Assembly (NCBI GenBank): GCA_964632945.1
Contig: CAZWCX010000045.1
Span: 1 to 50,583 of the forward strand
Source of the DNA: CAZWCX01 sp964632945
GTDB lineage: Bacteria > Planctomycetota > MHYJ01 > WSZJ01 > CAZWCX01
Direction: 5' to 3'
DNA length: 50,583 bases
This document shows positions 29,945 through 38,512 of the stretch, one piece after another; within the stretch, counting starts at the first letter, position 1; every line of letters begins with the position of its first letter. Below the pieces are notes generated by a model. That model was given only the letters and a program-made list of their open reading frames with translations, was not told the origin of the DNA and did no database searches. A program made the position numbers and the translations under genes.

Positions 29945-31747
29945 TTAGAGCCGTTCGTAGCGGTCCACCTGCTCGCCGATCACCTGGAGGCTGCTGCGCC
30001 AGAAATCCGGCTTCCGAATGTCGATCCCGAACCGCGCGGCCAGCGGCGCGGCGTTCTCCATCCCTGTCGACCGCAGCAACTCGCGATACCGGGGCACGAA
30101 CGGCTTGCCTTCCCGCCGGAACTGCGCATAGAGCCCGAGCGAGAACAGATGCCCGAACGCATACGGGAAGTTGTAGAAGTGGTATCCCGGCGAGTAGTAG
30201 TGCGGCTTCCAGAGCCACATGTACCGGTTGTACGTGGTCGGATCCACGGCGTCGCCGTACGAGTCCTTCTGGGCCTCCGCCATGAGGCCGCAGATCTCGT
30301 CGGCGTCCAGCTCCCGCTCCGCCCGCCGCTCGAACACCGCGCGCTCGAATCGATACCGGGAGCTGATGTCCAGGCAGACCTGGCACGCGCCGAGCAGCTG
30401 CAATTCGAGGATCCCCAGTTGCTGCGCCGGGGTCGCTTCCGCCAGGGCCGCCTCCGTAACCAGGGTCTCGCAGAAGATGCTTGCCGTCTCGGCCAGCGTC
30501 ATGGGCGATCCCCGTTGCAGCGGCTGGAGCCCCGACTGACAGTGGTTGTGGTAGGCGTGTCCGAGTTCGTGCGCCAGGGTGCTCACCTGGTCGAAGGAGC
30601 CGTCGAAGTTCGCCAGGATCCGGCTCTCTTCCACCCCGATCACGCCCATGCAGAAGGCGCCGCCGCGCTTGCCGTCGCGCATCTCGCCGTCGATCCAGCG
30701 CCGGTCGAACGCGCGCGCCGCCATTTCGGCCAGATCTTCGCTGAACAACCCGAACTTGTCGACGATGAAGTCCCGCGCCTCTCTCCAGGTGAATGTCCGG
30801 GCCGTCGCTCCCACTGGGGCGAACAGGTCCCACCAGGCCAGGCGCGGCTTGCCGAGCCGCTGCGCCTTCTTGCCCAGATACCGGCGGAACATCGGAAACG
30901 CCTCACGGATCGCCCCGAGCAGCGCGTCCAGCGTTGCCTGATCCATCCGATTCTGATCGAGGGACTGCTCGAGCACGCTCGCGCGCCCGCGCCGCTTCGC
31001 CAGCGTCAGAGCGGCCCCCTTGACGCTGTTCAGTGACGCCGCCACCGAGGTCCGAATCGATTCCCAGCCGGCGATCTCGGCGCGATGGGCGCGTTCCCGA
31101 ACGCCGGGGTCGGGGTCCGAACGCAGGTTGACCACCGCCGGACTCGGCAGCAGCTCCACCTTCCCGCCGCGTTCGAACGGGACCTTCAACTGACTGGTGA
31201 CGTTCCCCTGCAACTTCCCGAACGCGTTCGCGCCGTCCACGTTCAACTCGGCGGCCAGCGCCTCCATCTCGTCGCTCATCAGGAAGCGGCTTTGCCGCGC
31301 CGTTTCCTCGAGGAAGTACGCGTGCTGCTTGAGCAAGTCCGCCTGGGGAATCAGGTCGGGAAGCAGCGGGCCCAGCGACCCGATCCATGCCTGGAGCCGC
31401 ACCCAGATCTTCTGCCTCCGCGTATCGACCTGCTCCAGACGCGAGGTCTCGCGTACGGCATGAGCGTCCCGACTGTCGGTGGACAGGAAGGAGTAGATGT
31501 ACGAATCCATCGTCTCGTAGCGGCGCTGGATGTCGTTGGCGCGATGAAGCAGGCCGGTCATCGTCAGCGCCAACCGCGCGGACTCGACGATGGGAGGTTC
31601 CGGCAGGCGCCGGATCGAACGCTCGTCGCACCAGGCGTCGAATTCCTGCACGGCCCGTTCCAGTTCCCCGAACGCCTGCTGGTACTCCGGCCCGCCCAGC
31701 GACGGGAAAACGTTCTTGAGATCCCAGCGAGTCGGCGTGTCGCTCAA
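29945..31747 (-). CDS. pepF: M3-family oligoendopeptidase (PepF-like)
   Basis: Encodes 600 residues from TTG at 31747, chosen because AAGGAG lies 8 bases upstream and 600 is the family length. The upstream ATG at 31795 falls within the -10 box. It is a cytosolic zinc metallopeptidase cleaving oligopeptides. The zinc motif HELGH is at 393-397 (LAHELGHAYHNH) and the third ligand Glu420 in TLAETASIFCET. Other M3 signatures are WKPHYYSPGYHFYNFPYAFG and the N-terminal TRWDLKNVFPSL. It is the first gene of an operon with the HtrA protease and the kinase. Confidence 0.95.
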   Translation of the reverse strand: MSDTPTRWDLKNVFPSLGGPEYQQAFGELERAVQEFDAWCDERSIRRLPEPPIVESARLALTMTGLLHRANDIQRRYETMDSYIYSFLSTDSRDAHAVRETSRLEQVDTRRQKIWVRLQAWIGSLGPLLPDLIPQADLLKQHAYFLEETARQSRFLMSDEMEALAAELNVDGANAFGKLQGNVTSQLKVPFERGGKVELLPSPAVVNLRSDPDPGVRERAHRAEIAGWESIRTSVAASLNSVKGAALTLAKRRGRASVLEQSLDQNRMDQATLDALLGAIREAFPMFRRYLGKKAQRLGKPRLAWWDLFAPVGATARTFTWREARDFIVDKFGLFSEDLAEMAARAFDRRWIDGEMRDGKRGGAFCMGVIGVEESRILANFDGSFDQVSTLAHELGHAYHNHCQSGLQPLQRGSPMTLAETASIFCETLVTEAALAEATPAQQLGILELQLLGACQVCLDISSRYRFERAVFERRAERELDADEICGLMAEAQKDSYGDAVDPTTYNRYMWLWKPHYYSPGYHFYNFPYAFGHLFSLGLYAQFRREGKPFVPRYRELLRSTGMENAAPLAARFGIDIRKPDFWRSSLQVIGEQVDRYERL

Positions 31748-31793
31748 GGCTCGAGCTCCTTCATCGGGGGTGCGCGGCGGAATTCGGCCGTCC

Positions 31794-31821
31794 ATTATGC
31801 AGGCAGACCCGCCGGGCGCAA
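31794..31821 (-). promoter_or_regulatory. Promoter of the M3-HtrA-kinase operon
   Basis: On the minus strand TTGCGC (31816-31821), a 16-base spacer and CATAAT (31794-31799). The -10 box overlaps an in-frame ATG, which supports the downstream TTG start at 31747. Confidence 0.5.
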
Positions 31822-31988
31822 GCGGATTTGCCATCGGATCGCGGGTCCTTCTGCGACGGTCTGCCGCCCGGGACGGCGCGACCGATTCCCCGCGGGAAGA
31901 CGCGTCCCGGGCAAACACTTTCCCCGCCCGTCCGTATCCTCTCCTCGAACCCGGAATCGTCGTCCCGTTTCTTGATGAGGAAACTTCC

Positions 31989-33467
31989 ATGCGCGCCCGT
32001 ACCCGCCTCGCCGGACTCGCGATCTTGGCCCTCCTGGTCGCCTCGCAGCCCCTTCGCGTCGGTGCGGAGGGTCCGGGGGAGGCGCCGGAAGGGCCGGCGG
32101 AACGCATCTCCCGTCGCATCGAGGAGGTGCTCCGGCGCCGTCTCGGCGGGTTGGAGGAGGAGTTGCAGGAGACGATCCGCCGCGAGATCGGCGCGCGGGA
32201 ACGGACGGGGCGCGACCTGCCGGCGCGGACGACCGGGGGCCGCGTCGCGGCCATCACCGCGCGCGAACTTCTGGACCACGTCCGGCACCTCGCGAGCGAC
32301 GAGCTGGAGGGGCGCGGTTCGACCCAGGAGGGGGTCTGGCGCGCGGCGGAGTACATCGCCGCCGAGTTCGAACGCCTCGGCCTGAAGCCGGTGGGCGACG
32401 ACGGCACCTACCTGCAGACGTTCCGCCCGGCCAAGGGGGCGAAGGCGCCGAACGTCCTGGGCCTGCTGGAAGGTTCCGATCCCGACCTGCGGGACGAAGT
32501 CATCGTGGTCGGCGCGCACTACGACCACCTGGGGGTCGGACACGGGGTCGGCGACGGCCGTCTCGACCAGATGCTCGGCGGCGGGGACCGCGATGACGTC
32601 ATCTACAACGGCGCCGACGACAACGCCAGCGGGACCGCCGCGGTGTTGGAGGCGGCCGAGGCGCTCGCGGGGGCGCCGCGGCGACCCTCCCGGAGCGTTC
32701 TCTTCATCCTCTTCGCCGGCGAGGAAATGGGCCTCCTGGGTTCGCGCCACTATGTGCGCCACCCGGTCCTGCCGATCGCATCCACCGTGGCCATGATCAA
32801 CCTCGACATGGTCGGCCGGAATCCCCGGCGCCCGCTCGATGTCATTGCCGCCGAGAGCGCCCCGGAGCTCAAGCGGATCTTCGCCGACCAGGCCCGGGAA
32901 CTGGGCGTACCGATCAAATTCGCATCCCAGGGAATCATGGGCGGCAGCGACCACCAGTCCTTCTATCCGAAGAACATCCCCGTCGCCCATCTGTTCAGCG
33001 GGCTCCACAAGGACTATCACCGCGCGAGCGACCACACCGACAAGGTTTCACCCGAGCAGATGGAACGCGCCGCGCGCCTGACCGCCGGAGTCGTGGCGGA
33101 ACTGGCGGAACTGCCGGAGCGACCGCGCTTCCGGCGCGTGCCGTCGATGGAGATCAGCCGGCTGCTCGAACTCTTCGGCGGCGGCGAGGGCCGGCGCGTG
33201 TTCGGCGTGCAAACCGAGCCCGCCGGGGACGACGGCGGCGTGCGCGTGACCGCGGTTTCGCCCGATTCCGCGGCCGAGGCGTGCGGCATCGAGCCGGGGG
33301 ACGTCCTGCTGGAGTTCGCGGGCGCCCGGGTGACCGGACCGCCGGACCGCGCGCTCGCCGCCCTGCGCAAGGCCATCCAGTCCGTTCCCGACGGGGAGGA
33401 GATCCGCGTGGTCGTGGAACGCGACGGCCGCCGGATCCCGCTGACCGCCCGCTTCGAAGCGGAGTAG
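31989..33467 (+). CDS. Exported M28-family peptidase with PDZ domain
   Basis: Encodes 492 residues. ATG at 31989 follows GATGAGGAA. A signal peptide covers about 1-26 (LAGLAILALLVASQPLRVGA). A charged helix follows (about 35-75). The M28 zinc peptidase domain (about 90-370) shows the ligand set: GAHYDHLG (His), YNGADDNASGTAA (Asp), FAGEEMGLLGSRHYV (Glu pair), NLDMVGR (Asp) and GGSDHQSF (His). A C-terminal PDZ domain is at about 400-490 (VTAVSPDSAAEACGIEPGDVLLEFAGARVTG). Such enzymes are periplasmic aminopeptidases. It is divergent from the M3 operon. Confidence 0.95.
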   Translation: MRARTRLAGLAILALLVASQPLRVGAEGPGEAPEGPAERISRRIEEVLRRRLGGLEEELQETIRREIGARERTGRDLPARTTGGRVAAITARELLDHVRHLASDELEGRGSTQEGVWRAAEYIAAEFERLGLKPVGDDGTYLQTFRPAKGAKAPNVLGLLEGSDPDLRDEVIVVGAHYDHLGVGHGVGDGRLDQMLGGGDRDDVIYNGADDNASGTAAVLEAAEALAGAPRRPSRSVLFILFAGEEMGLLGSRHYVRHPVLPIASTVAMINLDMVGRNPRRPLDVIAAESAPELKRIFADQARELGVPIKFASQGIMGGSDHQSFYPKNIPVAHLFSGLHKDYHRASDHTDKVSPEQMERAARLTAGVVAELAELPERPRFRRVPSMEISRLLELFGGGEGRRVFGVQTEPAGDDGGVRVTAVSPDSAAEACGIEPGDVLLEFAGARVTGPPDRALAALRKAIQSVPDGEEIRVVVERDGRRIPLTARFEAE

Positions 33468-33474
33468 GGAATCG

Positions 33475-34266
33475 TCACCACCACTGAAATCCGCCGGATT
33501 CGCCGGCTTCCTCGACATAGTCGTCGAAGCCCGTGTCGAACCAGGCCGTGTAGTCGACATAAAACGCCCAGCCCCACACGAGGAAATAGAGGGCCAGGCC
33601 GAGCAGGTTGAGCGGGAGCGCCACCTTCTTCATCGACAGACACCCGACGACCGCCGTCGCGGAACAGCCGATCATGCCCAGATAGAACCCGGTGTTCGCG
33701 AGGGCGTACGGGACCGCCGCGACGGCCCGGATCGTCCGCCTGCTCTGTTCGCACCCGACGCATGCCCCCATGAACGCGGACGACGAGACCACCGTCGCCA
33801 CGCAGGCGGAGTACAGGAGAAACTCCCAACCGGCAAAATAGGTCGCGCCGAATCCGAACCAGAGCAGGAGCGGCAGGGCAAGGACGGTCAGGGCCCGACG
33901 GACGGTTCCGATTACGATCGCGCGTCCGATCGCGCCCCGGGGGCAGACCGACAGCACCATCGAATCCAAGGTGCCGGCCGAGTGCTCGGAAACCAGGGAG
34001 ATCGCGCCCATGATCGTCGCCAGGAACGCCGCGAGGACCGTGAGAAGGAATCCCCATCCGAGGGAGTAGGCGGTCAAATCGATGGGCGAGACTGTCCCTC
34101 GGGACCAGACGCACAGCGCCACGCCTGCGCCCGCCGCGGCGACGAGCGACAACCGGTACACCCAACGGAGCGGACCCGCCGACAGCCGTGCGAAGCCGCC
34201 GAAGCGTTTGCGGAGCAAGGCATCGGGGGCGGATGAAGCTACTTCTTCAGCAGGCCCGGCAGCCAC
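33475..34266 (-). CDS. ABC-2-type permease-like membrane protein
   Basis: Encodes about 263 residues if it begins at GTG 34266; the start is uncertain because the N-terminus overlaps the end of the TRAP permease gene in another frame and no clear ribosome site is seen. TTG at 34218 is an alternative. About six membrane helices are visible. The motif ISLVSEHSAGTLDSMVLSVCPRGAIGRAIVIGTVRR resembles the ABC-2 permease pattern ('E-x3-GT-D-x-hLS-PhS-x-x-I-h-GK'). No ATP-binding partner is adjacent, so it may be an orphan ABC-2 component or an unrelated membrane protein. It is the last gene of the TRAP operon and converges on the M28 gene. Confidence 0.65.
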   Translation of the reverse strand: MAAGPAEEVASSAPDALLRKRFGGFARLSAGPLRWVYRLSLVAAAGAGVALCVWSRGTVSPIDLTAYSLGWGFLLTVLAAFLATIMGAISLVSEHSAGTLDSMVLSVCPRGAIGRAIVIGTVRRALTVLALPLLLWFGFGATYFAGWEFLLYSACVATVVSSSAFMGACVGCEQSRRTIRAVAAVPYALANTGFYLGMIGCSATAVVGCLSMKKVALPLNLLGLALYFLVWGWAFYVDYTAWFDTGFDDYVEEAGESGGFQWW

Positions 34267-36170
34267 GTGGTCAATCCCGGCCAGTAGGTGATGAGCAGCA
34301 CGCCGATGGCGAGGATCGCCAGCATCGGCAGGGTGGCCCGGATCACCTGCCCCATCGGCTTTTCGAATCGATAGGCGGACAGGAACAGGTTCATTCCGAC
34401 CGGGGGGGTGAGGAAACCCAATTCCAGATTGGCCAGGAAGATGATCCCGAGGTGGATCGGATCGATCCCGTAGGCGATCCCCATCGGCACGATGAGCGGA
34501 ACCACCACGACGATCGCGGAGAAGATGTCCATGAGACAGCCGACGACGATCAGGAGCGCGTTCACCGCCAACAGGAACACCCACGGCGACTGGATGGTCT
34601 CCTGCACCCACTCGACGGCGGTTTCCGCGACCTGCTCCATGACGAGGAAATGGGTGAAGCCCATCGCGACACCGAGGATCAGCAGCACGCCGCCGACGAG
34701 GAGACCGCACTCGGTGAGAACACGCACGATCTCCTTCGGCCGGGTCAGGTCGCGGTAGATGAATACTTCGGTGACGAAGGCGTAGAGCGCCGTGACCGCG
34801 GCCGCTTCGACCGGTGTGGCCCAACCGCTGAAGAGCGTCGCCAGCGCAACCACCGGGAGCAGGAGCTCCCACTTCGAGTCCCACACGGCGGCGCGGAGTT
34901 CCCCGCCGTCGAAGTGCATCTTCGCCGCGACCTCCCTCGGTCCCTGCCAGATGCCGAGGAGGACCGTGAGACCCACGAGCAGAACCCCGGGACCGAGGCC
35001 CCCGAGGAACATCTTTTCGATGCTGATGTCATACGTGCCCGGCAGGTTGGAGGCGATGTTCCCCGCGACGATGGCGTACAGGATCAGCGGCAGACAAGGC
35101 GGGAAGAGCAAGCCGAGCGAGCCGGCGCCGGTCAGGAGGCCGAGGCTGTTGCGCTCCGAGTATCCCGCCGTCCGCAAGACCGGCATCAAGAGCGCCCCGA
35201 GCGCGAGGATGGTAACCCCTGAAGCGCCTGTGAACGACGTGAAGAAGGCGCAGACCAGGGCGGTCAGGATCGCCGGACCGCCGCGGAAGTGCCCGACGAG
35301 CGCCTGGAACACCCGCACCAACCGCTTCGACGTCCCGCCTTCCGCCAGCAAGTAGCCCGCCATCGTGAACAGGGGAATGGTCGGCAGCGAGGGGTTGGTG
35401 ACCAGCGAATAGTGCTTCAGCGGGATCGACGCCAGCGGCGTCCCCTCCGCCCAGTTGAGGATGAGGGTCGCGCCGCCGATGACGCAGTAGATGGGCGCTC
35501 CCAGGACGGTGGCCGCCAGCAAGATGAGGAGCAGCGGATACCGCAGGGCCTCCGGCTCCAGCATCGGGGCCTCGGGCGGCGTCGGCCCGGCCTCCGGGTG
35601 GACCCACAGCAGGAACGCCGTCGCGGCGAGGGCGAGCGCCCCGGTCAACACGCGACCCTGGATGCTCTGCGCGGCGCGCAGGACCAAGCGGGCGGCAATC
35701 ACCAGAAATCCGAGGGGGATGATCAGCATCACCTGCCAGGTGGAGATGCCGTAGGCGATCTTGCTGCCCGCTTCGCGCTCCTGCTCGATGAAGTCCATGC
35801 AGACGAGACAGAGGGCCAGCGTCACCGTGGCGGCGACCGCGCGGCTGAAAATCGACGCCGCGGTCTTCCAGCGGCCCTTGAGGAAGGCGGTGACGGTGGA
35901 CAGGGAGAGCAACCGGTCCTGCCGGGAGGCGATCGCGCCGCCGAACATCCCGATCATGAGGGTGAAGTGCTGGACGAACGCGCTCGATCCCGAGATGCCG
36001 GTGTTGAACCGGCGCAGGACGATTTCGAGGATCGGAAGCACCGCCATGAGCACCAGCGGCGCGACCACGAGGAGGTTTTCGACGAAGCGGAGGTGCCCCC
36101 GCCAGCCGTCTACGTCCTTCTCCCGTATCGCCTCGGGCGGGAGATTTGCGTCGGATTCCGCAGCGCTCAT
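34239..36170 (-). CDS. dctQM: TRAP transporter permease, fused small and large subunits (DctQM)
   Basis: Encodes 643 residues. The start at 36170 touches the TAG of the binding-protein gene. Residues about 25-190 are the four-helix DctQ part (ENLLVVAPLVLMAVLPILEIVLRRF; the FVQHFTLMIGMFGGAIASRQDRL block). After a helical linker, the DctM part spans about 210-640 with the family blocks IPLFTMAGYLLAEGG, FFTSFTGASGVTILALGALLMP, AGSLGLLFPPCLPLILYAI, and LGFLTPPVGMNLFLSAYRF. It carries an organic acid inward with a sodium gradient. The Q-M fusion is a known variant. It lies between the binding protein (upstream) and an ABC-2-like gene (downstream, overlapping). Confidence 0.95.
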   Translation of the reverse strand: MSAAESDANLPPEAIREKDVDGWRGHLRFVENLLVVAPLVLMAVLPILEIVLRRFNTGISGSSAFVQHFTLMIGMFGGAIASRQDRLLSLSTVTAFLKGRWKTAASIFSRAVAATVTLALCLVCMDFIEQEREAGSKIAYGISTWQVMLIIPLGFLVIAARLVLRAAQSIQGRVLTGALALAATAFLLWVHPEAGPTPPEAPMLEPEALRYPLLLILLAATVLGAPIYCVIGGATLILNWAEGTPLASIPLKHYSLVTNPSLPTIPLFTMAGYLLAEGGTSKRLVRVFQALVGHFRGGPAILTALVCAFFTSFTGASGVTILALGALLMPVLRTAGYSERNSLGLLTGAGSLGLLFPPCLPLILYAIVAGNIASNLPGTYDISIEKMFLGGLGPGVLLVGLTVLLGIWQGPREVAAKMHFDGGELRAAVWDSKWELLLPVVALATLFSGWATPVEAAAVTALYAFVTEVFIYRDLTRPKEIVRVLTECGLLVGGVLLILGVAMGFTHFLVMEQVAETAVEWVQETIQSPWVFLLAVNALLIVVGCLMDIFSAIVVVVPLIVPMGIAYGIDPIHLGIIFLANLELGFLTPPVGMNLFLSAYRFEKPMGQVIRATLPMLAILAIGVLLITYWPGLTTWLPGLLKK

Positions 36171-37214
36171 CTACTTGGGGCCCTGGTCGCCGCCGGGGCC
36201 GCTGGCGCCCTTCCCCTCGCGATACTCCTTCAGCAGCCGGACGACCTCATCGTAGATGTCGGCCGGCACGACCCCTCCGCGGATGTCCGGGTAGATCTTG
36301 TCCACCGCTTCCCGCCACTTGGCCTCGTTCTCGGAAGTGAGCGGATGGACCTGCAGGCCGCGCTTCTTCATCGACTCCACGGCGTCGTGGGCCTCGGTGC
36401 GGCTGTAGGCGTAGATCTCCTTGCCGGTCTCGTGGGCGACTTCCAGGAGCTTGGCGCGATCCGCGGGCGTGAGTTTGTCCCAGGCGTCCTTCGTCATCAC
36501 GCAGGCGCCGACCAGGATCGCCCAGTTGAGCTGCAGCATGTGCGGCGCGCGCAGGTCGATCTGGCCCGCCAACGCGTACGTCGGCGGGACCGTGACGCTG
36601 TCGATCAGCCCGGTCTGGAGCCCGGGAATGATGTCGGTCGGCTCCAGCTCGACCGGGTTGTAACCGGCCTTTTTCATGATGTCGGACTGCCCCGTGCCGC
36701 CCGCCCAGACGAACAGTTTCAGCTTACGGTAGTCGTCGGGGGTCTGCACCGGGTGGCGCGTGAACGGGTGGACCCAGCCGGTGTCGCCCCAGAAGAGGAC
36801 GACGAACCCCTTCTCCTCCAGCCGCTTCTGCAGCATCGGCTGGAGCTTCTGCGCCACGTAGTCGTACTCGTCGAAGGTCCGGAACATCATCGGAAGGTTC
36901 TGCAGACCGCTGCATCCCGGCTCGATCTTCGACAACCCGACCACGGTGAGCAGTCCCGCCTGCAGGGTGCCGATCCGCATCAGGCGGACCATATCCTCCT
37001 CGCCCCCCTGCGTGCCGTCCGGGTAGATGACCAGCTTGACGTTTCCGCCCGTCATGTCCTTCCACTTCTCGCCCATGGTCTGCATCGAACGATGGTAGGA
37101 GGATCCGCGCGGCGCCAGAGTGCCGAGGTTGATCCGCACCTTCCCCTGCGCGTGGGCCTCTCCGGCGGGGGCAAGGACCACGAACAGGGCGGCGATGATG
37201 GGCAGCATTCGCAT
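36171..37214 (-). CDS. dctP: TRAP transporter substrate-binding protein (DctP family)
   Basis: Encodes 347 residues. ATG at 37214 follows AAGGAG. A signal peptide covers about 1-23 (LPIIAALFVVLAPAGEAHA). DctP blocks: VRINLGTLAPRGSSYHRSMQTMGEKWKDMTGGNVKLVIYPDGTQGGEEDMVRLMRIGTLQAG (about 26-88, split here only for naming), FRTFDEY, and LKLFVWAGGTGQSDIMKKAGYNPVELEPTDIIPGLQTGLIDSV. The conserved Arg that salt-bridges carboxylate ligands is not clear at its usual place, where LKLFVWAG is found, so the ligand may not be a simple organic acid. It lies upstream of and adjacent to the permease. TatT is the gene before it. Confidence 0.95.
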   Translation of the reverse strand: MRMLPIIAALFVVLAPAGEAHAQGKVRINLGTLAPRGSSYHRSMQTMGEKWKDMTGGNVKLVIYPDGTQGGEEDMVRLMRIGTLQAGLLTVVGLSKIEPGCSGLQNLPMMFRTFDEYDYVAQKLQPMLQKRLEEKGFVVLFWGDTGWVHPFTRHPVQTPDDYRKLKLFVWAGGTGQSDIMKKAGYNPVELEPTDIIPGLQTGLIDSVTVPPTYALAGQIDLRAPHMLQLNWAILVGACVMTKDAWDKLTPADRAKLLEVAHETGKEIYAYSRTEAHDAVESMKKRGLQVHPLTSENEAKWREAVDKIYPDIRGGVVPADIYDEVVRLLKEYREGKGASGPGGDQGPK

Positions 37215-37258
37215 GAGCGTGGGACTCCTTTTCGTTGGAGGTCGACCCCCCGGTGCGG

Positions 37259-38191
37259 TCATTCCGATTCCGGAATCAGGAACAGTTCGTCGATGCGCGA
37301 CAGCAGCCAGCGGGCGCGCCGCTGCATCACGAGATTGACCAGACGCCATTCCTGCTTCTCGTCGGGTTGAATCGCCAACGCCTGCTCGAGAAGGCGACGG
37401 AATTCCTTGTGGTCCTGGTTCTTCACCGAAGAGCCTTCCGCGAAGGCGACCAGCGGCCCGGCGTGGCGCCCACCGCTGAGCTCGAGGGCGCGCTCGAAAT
37501 GCTTGCGCGCCCGCTCGGTCGGATCCCCCTTGGCGCCCTGGCGGGCGAGCTCGTAGCTGACGAGGAACGAATGCAGCGCCCCGTGGTCGTACGACTCGTC
37601 GAGCTCGAGCGCCCGGTCGATCAGGGCCTCCACCTTGGGCTGGTCGCCGACCAGGTCATAGTCTTCCTTGGCCACCGATATCGAGGCTCCCCAGGATGCG
37701 GCCGTCCAATAGAGTGTGCGCACGTCCTCCGGCTTGCACACCGCCACGGCGGCCTTGGGGTCCGCCGCGATCTTCTGGCGAAAGCCGGGATGGGCCACTT
37801 CGAGGGCGCGGAGCCCGTAGTCCCGGGCCCGCAGGTAAAGCCGCTTGGCGCGCGCCCGAAGCTCCGCGGCGGCGTGAACGTCCTTGTCCTCCATTTCGTC
37901 CGCGTCCTGCTGGACGAAGGCGTAGGCGTACTGGGTGAAGCCGCTGGAGGCCGCAAACAGCAATCCCTTGTGCTCCGGCACCTCGGCCAACAGGCTTTCC
38001 ATCAGTTTCAGGCTGAAGGGGACGGCCGCCTTGATCAATTCGGGATCGTCGTCCGAGGCATACGTGGAACCGCCCTCGGCGAGGGCGTCGCCCATGCTGT
38101 TGATGGCCATCTTCTTGATGGAGCAGCCGCAGATCGAACCCGCCAGCAGCGCCATCCCGGCAACGTTCCTGGCCCAAGCCATGGTCGACAT
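37259..38191 (-). CDS. tatT: TRAP transporter TatT component, lipoprotein
   Basis: Encodes 310 residues. ATG at 38191 follows GGGAGGGCGGG. A lipoprotein signal ends at a lipobox-like LAGSICGC (Cys about 21-23). The body is helical, TPR-like (FTQYAYAFVQQDADEM, ARDYGLRALEVAHPGFR, ALELDESYDHGALHSFLVSYE, ARKHFERALELSGGRHAG). This matches TatT, the T component first described in Treponema, which binds the DctP protein and is thought to help deliver hydrophobic ligands. It is the first gene of the tatT-dctP-dctQM operon. Confidence 0.9.
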   Translation of the reverse strand: MSTMAWARNVAGMALLAGSICGCSIKKMAINSMGDALAEGGSTYASDDDPELIKAAVPFSLKLMESLLAEVPEHKGLLFAASSGFTQYAYAFVQQDADEMEDKDVHAAAELRARAKRLYLRARDYGLRALEVAHPGFRQKIAADPKAAVAVCKPEDVRTLYWTAASWGASISVAKEDYDLVGDQPKVEALIDRALELDESYDHGALHSFLVSYELARQGAKGDPTERARKHFERALELSGGRHAGPLVAFAEGSSVKNQDHKEFRRLLEQALAIQPDEKQEWRLVNLVMQRRARWLLSRIDELFLIPESE

Positions 38192-38270
38192 CCCGCCCTC
38201 CCCTGCGGCCCCGCGCGCCGCCTGATCCCGCTCGAACGAGCCCGCCACGGTCCGCTTCGCCGGGCCCTGG

Positions 38271-38299
38271 AATCTATGGGGGATTGACCGCCGCGTCAA
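38271..38299 (-). promoter_or_regulatory. Promoter of the tatT-TRAP operon
   Basis: On the minus strand TTGACG (38294-38299), 17 bases and TAGATT (38271-38276), about 80 bases before the start at 38191. The remaining divergent gap to 38512 holds the kinase -10 element and no gene. Confidence 0.5.
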
Positions 38300-38458
38300 G
38301 AAGATCCGGCGTGCAACGGCTGTAACTCCGGCCCCGGAACGGGTATTCCATGGATGCGCCCACCGGCGATCCCGTTGGGGGCGCGGCCGCGCCCGGATGC
38401 GTCTCCGCCCCGAGGCGATGCCGAGACTCGATCGACGCTGGGGCCGCCTGCCCGCCCT

Positions 38459-38467
38459 TGCTATACT
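38459..38467 (+). promoter_or_regulatory. Extended -10 element before the TPR kinase
   Basis: TGC-TATACT (38459-38467) is a good extended -10 sequence 45 bases before the ATG at 38513. No clear -35 is present. Confidence 0.45.
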
Positions 38468-38512
38468 GGTCGGCGAAAACCCCGTCGCCGGATCGGTTAC
38501 GGAGCCGCAGGG

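Noticed and set aside
31748..31795. ATG start at 31795 for the M3 peptidase
   Set aside because: It has no ribosome site and coincides with a -10 box (31794-31799); the TTG at 31747 has AAGGAG and gives the family length.
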